The notes under the pieces were generated by a model. That model saw nothing but the letters and a program-made list of their open reading frames with translations, had not been told where the DNA came from and made no database searches. Of a stretch of DNA of 64,000 nt, positions 9,143 through 17,400 are shown piece after piece. Location of the stretch: assembly GCA_029555025.1 (NCBI GenBank), contig JAKPTZ010000095.1, positions 1 through 64,000 on the forward strand, given 5' to 3'. The position numbers and the translations under genes were made by a program. The first letter of the stretch is position 1. Each line of letters opens with the position of its first letter. This stretch comes from Deltaproteobacteria bacterium (GTDB lineage Bacteria; Myxococcota_A; UBA9042; DTJE01).

Positions 9143-10690
9143 ATGAATGCTCCAGAGCAGAATGGATGCGACGATGCCGGTCGCGGACAGTTCAAAAGCA
9201 GGCTCGGGTTCGTCCTTGCGGCCGCGGGAAGCGCGGTCGGCCTTGGCAACCTGTGGCGCTTTCCATACCTGACGTACAAGTACGGCGGGGCCGGGGAGGA
9301 GGGAGGCGGCGCGGGCACCTTCGTGCTGGTTTACCTGCTGTGCATCGCACTGGTCTGCCTTCCGCTGATACTTGCGGAAATCCTTGTGGGAAAGCGTGGA
9401 CGCCGCAACCCGGTCGGTTCCTTCAACGCAATCCGCCCGGGCACAAGGTGGAACATCGTCGGCTATATGGGGATTGCGACAGGCTTCCTGATCCTGTCGT
9501 ATTACGCGGTCGTGGCGGGATGGTCGATCGAATACACATACAAGTCGGTGATCAATGAGTTTGCCGGCTTCGAGACGGCCATTTCGGACAGCGAGGCGGC
9601 CCAGGCGCTTGGTGCCAAGCTCACATCGGAACGCCGGGGTATCGGCGAAGCCAGGGCGGGTGATTCGGTCTGGGTCGTGGATGGAAACCCGGAAGAGTTC
9701 AAGGCGAAACTGATCGCCAAAAAGGCGGAACTGTACCCGCAGCATCTTTTTTCCCAGTTCGTGGCCAACCCCGTCAAGCAGGTGGGTTACTTCCTGGCAT
9801 TCATGGTACTGACGGTCATCCTTGTGCTGGGTGGCGTGGCCGGGGGAATCGAGCGCGGCAACAAGATAATGATGCCTCTGCTGCTGCTGATGCTGGTGGT
9901 GCTGGCAATCCGGGTTCTGACCCTGGATGGCGGCGGTCGCATCATCGGATACCTTTTCAAGCCCAGCATTTCAACACTTTCATGGGATCTTGTGCTGGGG
10001 GCCATGGGACAGGCGTTCTTCTCGCTTTCAGTGGGCATGGGCGCGCTGCTTACGTATGGAAGCTACCTCGGGCCCAAAGACCGCATCGACACCTCATCTG
10101 CCGCGATTCCGGCGATCGATTCGTCGGTCGCCCTGCTTGCAAGCATCGTCGTCTGCGGCGCAATCATTTCCTTCGGCCTTGCGATGACGGGATCCGGCAC
10201 AGGTAACGTCTTCACGGCCATTCCGGTTATCTTCCAGAGCATTCCCGGCGGCAGGTGGCTGGTTGTGCTTTTCTACCTTCTCGTGACCATCGCGGCCCTT
10301 ACATCAACTATATCCCTGCTGGAAGTGGTCGCTTCGTACATGATCGACGAGAGGAAGATGAAACGCACTGAAGCTGTGCTCATTTCCGCTGCCGCGATTT
10401 CCGCGGTCGGCATTCTGTGCGCGCTTTCGTTCAACCTGCTCGCCGGATACACGCTGTTCAACATGACCTTCTTCGACCTTCTGGATTACCTGTGTTCCAA
10501 CATCCTTCTTCCGGTCGGCGGGATACTGATCGCGGTATTCGTGGGCTGGGTGATGCGTCACGACGAAAAACGCCAGGAACTTGCATGCATGAACCCGATT
10601 GTCTATCGGATCTGGAATGTGCTGCTGAAGTTCCTCGCGCCCGCCGCCATACTGGCCGTTCTTGTGGGCCAGTTCATCTTCAGGGCTTGA
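9143..10690 (+). CDS. Neurotransmitter:sodium symporter (NSS/SNF, LeuT-fold)
   Basis: A 515-residue Na+-dependent transporter of the LeuT/MhsT family. The TM1 signature AGSAVGLGNLWRFPYL contains the Na+ and substrate unwound region, followed by GGAGTFVLVYL in TM2. Bacterial members usually have about 450 residues. The extra length here is a hydrophilic segment of roughly 75 residues (around 140-215) between predicted TM3 and TM4, probably an enlarged extracytoplasmic EL2. The transport substrate is likely an amino acid. AGGGAGTC lies just before the ATG. It follows the AGCS symporter by 11 bp and converges with the small Cys-tailed gene. Confidence 0.9.
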   Translation: MNAPEQNGCDDAGRGQFKSRLGFVLAAAGSAVGLGNLWRFPYLTYKYGGAGEEGGGAGTFVLVYLLCIALVCLPLILAEILVGKRGRRNPVGSFNAIRPGTRWNIVGYMGIATGFLILSYYAVVAGWSIEYTYKSVINEFAGFETAISDSEAAQALGAKLTSERRGIGEARAGDSVWVVDGNPEEFKAKLIAKKAELYPQHLFSQFVANPVKQVGYFLAFMVLTVILVLGGVAGGIERGNKIMMPLLLLMLVVLAIRVLTLDGGGRIIGYLFKPSISTLSWDLVLGAMGQAFFSLSVGMGALLTYGSYLGPKDRIDTSSAAIPAIDSSVALLASIVVCGAIISFGLAMTGSGTGNVFTAIPVIFQSIPGGRWLVVLFYLLVTIAALTSTISLLEVVASYMIDERKMKRTEAVLISAAAISAVGILCALSFNLLAGYTLFNMTFFDLLDYLCSNILLPVGGILIAVFVGWVMRHDEKRQELACMNPIVYRIWNVLLKFLAPAAILAVLVGQFIFRA

Positions 10691-10748
10691 ACCCCGGACA
10701 GGCCTGAATCAGTTCATTGGTGGTGAAGGAAGCTGGGGCCCGGACAGC

Positions 10749-11126
10749 CTACTTGCAATCCTCGGGTTCATCGCAGCAGCCGCATTCGCAGCCGTCGATG
10801 CCATCGTCATCGTCATCCTCGAAGTCTTCGTCATCGAAGTCACCGGCCTCGATCATTTCGTCCAGCAATTCGTCGATTGCCTCGCGTACGCCCTCGGCCT
10901 CGTTTTCAAGTTCCTCGAGGTAGTCGTTCAGTGCCTCAAGCTTCTCGGCCCTTGTAATGAAATGTCTTCTGAAGCCGAACTCGGGACAGCCGTATCCCTC
11001 GACATCATCCTGGCGCGGCCTTCCCGGCCAGTCGTCGCGCATATCGCCACATGGCTTTCCCGGCCAGTCCCCATGACGCTCCCCGTGCATCCCGAAACAA
11101 TCGTCCCTGTTTCCCCGGTTACCCAT
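10749..11126 (-). CDS. Small acidic protein with coiled coil and CxCxCC tail (DUF5320-like)
   Basis: The track extends this ORF to 11312, through the tRNA. I chose ATG 11126, which has CTGGAGGAAATC directly upstream and gives 125 residues. The order is a Gly/Trp/Pro/Arg-rich N terminus (DWPGKPCGDM, DDWPGRPRQD), then FRRHFITRAEKLEALNDYLE, a heptad-like helix to about residue 90. A run of Asp/Glu follows, and it ends with CECGCCDEPEDCK. The HFITRAEK-coil segment resembles small proteins of the DUF5320 type (from memory, unverified). The acidic run and clustered Cys suggest metal binding, but no function is established. It lies just downstream of tRNA-Cys on the same strand. Confidence 0.75.
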   Translation of the reverse strand: MGNRGNRDDCFGMHGERHGDWPGKPCGDMRDDWPGRPRQDDVEGYGCPEFGFRRHFITRAEKLEALNDYLEELENEAEGVREAIDELLDEMIEAGDFDDEDFEDDDDDGIDGCECGCCDEPEDCK

Positions 11127-11234
11127 GATTTCCTCCAGAATGATTACGATCCCCGGCACGACTATATTGCCACGCCGCCACGGTGTCAAAACAGTTCGAC
11201 CCGCAGTAACGATCGATGAAGTCTTTTGTTCTTG

Positions 11235-11305
<71 letters not shown>

Positions 11306-11322
11306 GCTTCAAAAGCAGGACG

Positions 11323-11352
11323 ATTTTACAGGCCGCCGGGCTGCTGTGTCAA
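11323..11352 (-). promoter_or_regulatory. Strong sigma70-type promoter for tRNA-Cys
   Basis: On the minus strand TTGACA (11352-11347) and TAAAAT (11328-11323) are separated by 18 bp. TG directly precedes the -10. The tRNA begins 17 bases after the -10. This gives the tRNA transcription independent of the upstream giant gene. Confidence 0.75.
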
Positions 11353-11392
11353 GGTCAGATTCCTGTCGGCAGAACCGGGAAATGCCGGAAAT

Positions 11393-11420
11393 CCGGCCCC
11401 TCCCCTGCGGGAAGGGCCGG
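11393..11420 (-). terminator. Hairpin after the giant Cys-rich gene
   Basis: CCGGCCCTTCCC-GCAG-GGGAGGGGCCGG forms a 12-bp stem with one G-U pair and a four-base loop, 15 bases after the stop codon of the giant gene. It is followed by ATTTCC rather than a long U run. It separates the giant gene from the tRNA promoter. Confidence 0.6.
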
Positions 11421-11435
11421 TTCCGGGACAAATGA

Positions 11436-14400
11436 TTACAGGCAGGTGCCTGCGTTGCAGTTGTTCGAGAGGCAGTCGCGGTTATAGATGCACTTCTTGC
11501 CGGCCGTGCACTTCGGGCAGACACGACCGCCGCAGTCAACGTCGGTTTCGGACTGACCCTGGATCCTGTCCCAGCACCCGGTCACCACGGTGACGCTTTC
11601 GAAGGTGCCGAGTTCCATGCCGACCGTGCGTCCACCCGTTGCAGGCCTTTCGGCAAGCGGAACGGTCGGAGCGAACTGCACGTAACCGGACTCGGTCGAG
11701 AACGGGCCTTCGTAGCCGGCGTTGCCGAACGACGGGGTCGCGTTGGTGACCTTGCAGCCGGCGCAGCAACCACCGATATCGCAGCAGTAGCCAGCCTGGC
11801 AGAACGTGCTGGTGCAGTCGGAATCCTCGTCGCACGGCTGATCGTTGGCCAGGTCGGCCATGCAGATTGCGTTGGTGTAGGTCGGGCCGACCGGATCGCA
11901 GTGCGCGTTGTCGTCGCACATGCTGTCCAGTTCAACGCCCGTGCCGGCTTCCAGGCAGGTGGTCGGGCACGGCGGGTCGATCTGGTCAACCTGTCCGTTG
12001 CAGAACACCGGCTTGTAGAAACCACAGTCGTCCGACGGCTGACCGATGTCGAACACGCAGGCGGTGTCCTCGGGCAGGTACTCGGATCCGCACCGGAAGT
12101 CGTTGCAGGTCGCAAGCTTCTCCAGGCCCTGGCAGGTCGTGAAGTCGCTGCACACCGGAGCGCCCCAGTAATCGCCGCGCGGGGTTTCGGTCGGGCAGTC
12201 ATTCCTGCGGCTGCAGCAATCGCCGAAGTCGCAGCAGAATCCGTTCTGGCAGTGACCGATGCCACCGGGCAGCCACTGCTGGTTCAGGCACTCCAGGTCT
12301 TCCAGGCACGGTCCGCCGTTCGGCACCAGCGGGATGCAGATGGCGTTGGTCGGGTCGTCCTCGTCCCAGTCGCAACGCGCGTCGTCATCGCACAGGCTGT
12401 CGTCGGGCACGCCGTTTGTCAGACATGAAGTCAGGCAGACCGTTCCACCGGAAACCCACTCGACACCCCACTCGGCACCGGGGCAATCGGTGGTCGGCGA
12501 AAGCGGACAGCGGGCCGGCAGGAATGCGCCGCAGTTGTCGGCAATCGCTCCGCCGCACCGGCAGTCGTCGCGCACCTGCTCGTCGCCGCAGATGTTATCG
12601 ACGCAGACCGGATCGCGCCTGTGGCCTTCGCAGACCATTTCGTCGGTAAGCGGATCCCTGACCGTGTCGCAGGAGGCCGGCGTCGTGTACTGGGCCGGGC
12701 ATTCCATCGCGCCGAACTGATCGTCGGTCGGGCAGCAGTCTCCGGCCCTGCAGCAGTAACCGTTCTGGCTGTGGCCGCTTGCGCAGTCGCTGTCTTCGTT
12801 GGAAGCGGCGCCGTTCGGCAGGTCGGCCACGCAGTACATCTGCCGAAGTTCCGGCGCCGGATCCGGATCGGTCGCCACCAGTGGGTCGCAGTGCGCGTTC
12901 GCATCGCAGTCCGTATCCGACGTGCAGTACGTCAGGCAATCCGGCTTGGTCTGCACCGCTGGCGGAAGGGGACCGTCATCGCCGCAGTTTTCGGAGTGAT
13001 AGTAACCGCAGCGGTCGGATTCGACCGTGTCGTCGCAGGCGGTGTCGTCGGCGACCTCGGTCTTGACGCACTGGTTGTTGACGCACCTGGCGTCCCAGCG
13101 CTGACCCTGGCAGAAGTTGATCGGGTTCTGCGGATCCGTCATGTCGGGATCGTTGCAGATCGCGTCTTCCTTGTACTGGGCCGGGCAGACCGCGTCCGTC
13201 ACAATCCAGTCCGGATCCAGCTTGAGCTCGTTCGGGTCGAATCCGTCGCCGCCGAATTCCCACGCCTCGGACGGACAGCAGTCGCCTTCGTCGCAGCAGA
13301 ATCCGTTCTGGCAGTGCAGGCTGCCGCAGTCCAAATCCTGTTCGCCGAGGACGTCATCAACGCAGTCCGCGCCGTTATCGAGCAGCGTCTTGACGCGCAA
13401 TTCGAAGCGGAACGGTGTGTATCCGAACATTCCGTCGTTCGAATCGACGCCAAGGAAGTACTCGCCCGGATCAAGCTGCATGTCGATGGTGCTCGGCTGG
13501 TCGTCGGTCGTCTCGCCGCACCGCATCGAGCCGGCGGCGCACGTACCGTTTTCCGCACCCTTCATGAACAGAATGAGCCTGTGACCCGGAACGGGAAGCA
13601 ACTTGATGGTGACGCGCTTCTTGGTCGTCAGGTTGAACTTGTACATGCGATCCGGACCGGTCACGCCGCCGCAACCGGAATCGTTGACCGTGTCCAGGGC
13701 GCATTCAAGCGTGCCATCGACGAAAATCGCCGGATTGACGTCCTGGTTGCCCAGGTCGATCGCATCGTCGCACCGATGGCCCTTGTTCAGGTTGACGTCA
13801 TCGGAGCCCTTCAGGTAAAGCGACCACTTCTGCAGAACGCCGCTGTTGCCTTCGGCGGTGTCGCAAACCTGCAGCGTCCAGATACCGTCGATCTGCTCGC
13901 CCTTCAGTGCGCACATCGGCTGGCCCGACGTTTCGATTCCGGGGTACGGAACCGGGAAGGAAAGATCGAAGGTGTTGGCGAACCCGTCATTGCTTTCGCC
14001 AAGGTTGTGCCAGATGCGGTGCCTTGCGCCCTGGGGATCGATCAGGTTGATCTGCAGGTCGCCAAGGGCTTCGTGCTGCAACTTCAGCTTCAACTCGGCG
14101 TTGCTCACGAACGCAAAGCCGGTGCTGACCGGCACCGAACTGCTGATGCAGCCGCCGACGCCTGCACGTTCGTTGATGGTCAGGTCGATGTTGCCGGAAG
14201 CGGCCTGATAGCACATGCCGTCCGGGCAGGTCGGCGTGCAGCCGCCCTGCATGTCACCGGCAATGCCGCCATCGCAGGAGTCCTCGATGCCGCAGTCGTC
14301 ATCGCCCGCGTCGAACGGATGTTCGCCACCGCATGGTCCGTTGCAGTTCATCAGAAGGTCGTGCTCGCAGATACCGAGCTGGCACGTATCCTCGGTGCAC

Positions 14401-17400
14401 GGGTTCGGTTCGTCGCCGCACGGAGTTCCGTCGGGGAAGGCACCCTTGGCGCAGACGTATCCGCCCCAGCCCATGTTCTGGCAGATGCCTTCGTTGCACT
14501 CGTCGCCGGTGTCCGAACAGTCAACGACCTGCTTGAACTGGCACGTTCCGTCAAGGCATGCATCGTTCGAACAGCCGTATCCGTCCTTTTCGCAGACGGT
14601 GCCGTCATCCTTGTTGATGGGCAGGCAGTTGTTGGCGTCCTCGTCGCAGTAACCGGTCTTGCAGTCCTGGTCGAGTGACGTGCAGTCGCGGGCGCCGCCG
14701 GCCGTGCATTCGCCCGACAGGCAGTAATCCGCCACGCTGCAGTAGAGCCCGTCCTCGCACGGGACATAGTTCAGTGCGCTGCGCATCTTGCAAGCGCCGT
14801 CGAACGGGTCGCAGACGTTGCTGCGGCACGGGATGCCGAGTTCCGGGCATTCGACGGGGTCGTCGGCAAGTTCGCACATCTTGTCAGCATTGCAAATCCA
14901 GTCCACGCCGTTGCACTTGTTGCCGTCGTCAAGGCATGCGGAATTCTGGCCGCTCGGGCAGCCGCATACGAGCGTCGGGCCTGGCTGGCACGCGCCGGCC
15001 TCGCAGAAGTCGCCGGCATTGCACGGCTCGCCGTCGTTGCAGGAAGCCCCGTCGGCCGCCGGCACCACAATGCACTGATCGAGATCCTCGGAACACTCCC
15101 CGACGGTGCAGTTGCCGTCAAGGTGAGTGCAGACCTTCGCATCCCCAGCCGTGCAGGCGCCGGCGCGGCAGAAGTCGTCCTCGGTGCAGAACAGGCCGTC
15201 GTCGCACGGAGCCCCGTCCGCGGCCGTCTTCGGGCCGCACACGCCGGTCGTCGGCTCGCACACGTTGGCCATGCAGGGATTGTCGGACGGTTCGCACTGC
15301 TTTGCCTGGTGGGCGCAGGTGCCGCCTTCGTTGGGATGCAGACAGGCATCGATGGTGCAAAGGTTGTTGTCGTCGCAGGCCGCGTTGTTGAAACACTGGG
15401 CCGCAACCACATAGATGTTGAAATACACCAGGGATCCCACCCTTTCCGGAACGCGATCCCAGACCTTCAGGGTCCATTCGCCGCGAACCGGCAGCCGGCG
15501 GAAGTTGTCAATCGCGCCGGGGCCCGAGACCGGATCCCATTCATAGACGTCATGGAAGCCCGGGTTGGTTCCACCCCTGGCATCCCGCAGACGCACGCAG
15601 ACGCCCTCGTGGCACAGTTCGACACGCAGGTCGCCCGCGGCCTCGTGGGTCGTCTTAACCTTAACCTTAAGCTTGTTGACGTACCCGCTGGCGTTGACGT
15701 TCAACACCTTGATCAGCGGGGTTACGCCCTCGTCGTCCGGAATCGCGGCCGGCAGGTCGGTCTGCCAGTCGTACTCATAGGGCTGGCCTTCAATCGCGCG
15801 GCAGACGCACAGGGCTTCGCCCGAAACCGGATCGATATCGGACGCGGGATCGCAGACCCTGTCCTCGGATCCCGACACCAGGCAGACTTCGTTGCGGAAG
15901 CAGTCGTCATGGGTCATGCACGGACCGCCGCAAGCCTGGATTACTTCGTACTCGCATTCGCCGGTGGCCGGGTTGCACGAGTCAATCGTGCACGACCTTT
16001 CGTCGTCGCAGTTCCTGGGGGTGAACACGCAGATGCTGTCCGTGCAGGTCGCGACCTGGCAGAGCGACTGCGGGCAGTCGGCACTGTCGGTGCAGGCCAC
16101 GTCCGACAGTTCGCCGAACAGGTTCCATCCTTCAAGATTACCGTTTGCAAGTGTCGGATCCATGTCCTGGGCGACGACGGTCCACGTTCCGGCGGAAGGC
16201 TCGCCGTCAAAGATGGTAACCGGCTCGGAAGGAACCACGCCGATATCGTAGGTTTCGTAAACCGTCCGCTTCGAATCGATCATCGATTCCGAACGAAGCC
16301 TGGCCGTGGTTCCGGCCGGGCTCGTAACGGTAAGCCTGACGTCGCCGCGGTATTCGTGGGTCATCGCGACCTTGAAGTTGGAACTGTCCATGACGCCGTT
16401 TGCATCGACGTTGATGGTGCAGGTCGCGGAAACCGGTGCCGCGCCGAAATCGGTATCACACTCGGCATCCCAGCGGAATCCGGGGATATCGACGCAGTAT
16501 CCGACGCTTACGTCGCAGGCCTGGTTGATTCCGCAGGAAGGTGATCCATCCGGCCGGTAGCGGTCGTCCTTGCACGGGACGCAGCCGGTTATCGGCAGGT
16601 TGGCGCAGACGCTGGCCGAGCAATAGTCGGTCGTGCAGACTTCGAAGTCCTCGCAGTTCTCGACCGTGGTGCACGGCGGATAGCCGTTTTCAAGGAAGTT
16701 CAGGTACAGCGCCATCAACTGGGCCTTTGTCGTTCCGGACTCCACCAGCGCCCCGAACGGGAGCGACGAGGCGATTGTCCGGTACTTGACGTCCGGGGCG
16801 ACTTCCTGTTCGTACGAAACCGCGACCGCGAAGGGATCGGCGGGATTCGCGTTCCTGAAGATCTCGCGACCGCCACCTTCCGGCGTGTGAACCAGCTTGT
16901 CGATCCAGGAGTTGACGGTCGCCAGGTCGAGAAGACCGAAGGTCGCGCCGTGCAGGAAGTTCTTGCCTTCGATCGGGCCGGCCATGCGCATGACGCCGCC
17001 GTCCGAGGTGGCCTGGGCCTTGAAGTACGGGTGCAGCACCGTGGGCGCCTGGCTTCCGGCCGCGTTGTAGAAGAAGTCGCCGCCTTCGAGATAAACCTTG
17101 CCGCCCTGATCCAGGAACAGACGCAGGCGCGCCGCGTTCATCGGCGAAAGCGCGGTGTAGCGACCCTTGACGCCGAGGACGGCGAACACGCCGTCATACT
17201 TGGTCAGATCGGAAACCATCGACAGATCCTTGATGATCTGTGCCCTGCGGCCAGCCGCCTTGATCGCGTCCTTGATGGCCACGGCACTCGGGTCGGCGAC
17301 TCCGTTCGGCGACCAGATGATGTATCCGTCTTCAAGGAGAACGGTCAAATCGAACTTGGTAAGGGATTCGAACGGGCTGTGGAGTTCGGAGACGCCGGTT

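Noticed and set aside
12621-14678. 685-residue plus-strand ORF (and similar long + ORFs at 15123-16544, 18090-19259 and 19302-20132)
   Set aside because: They lie antisense to the giant Cys-rich gene and consist of Val/Ala/Arg-rich low-complexity sequence without domains, as expected from GC-rich shadow frames.
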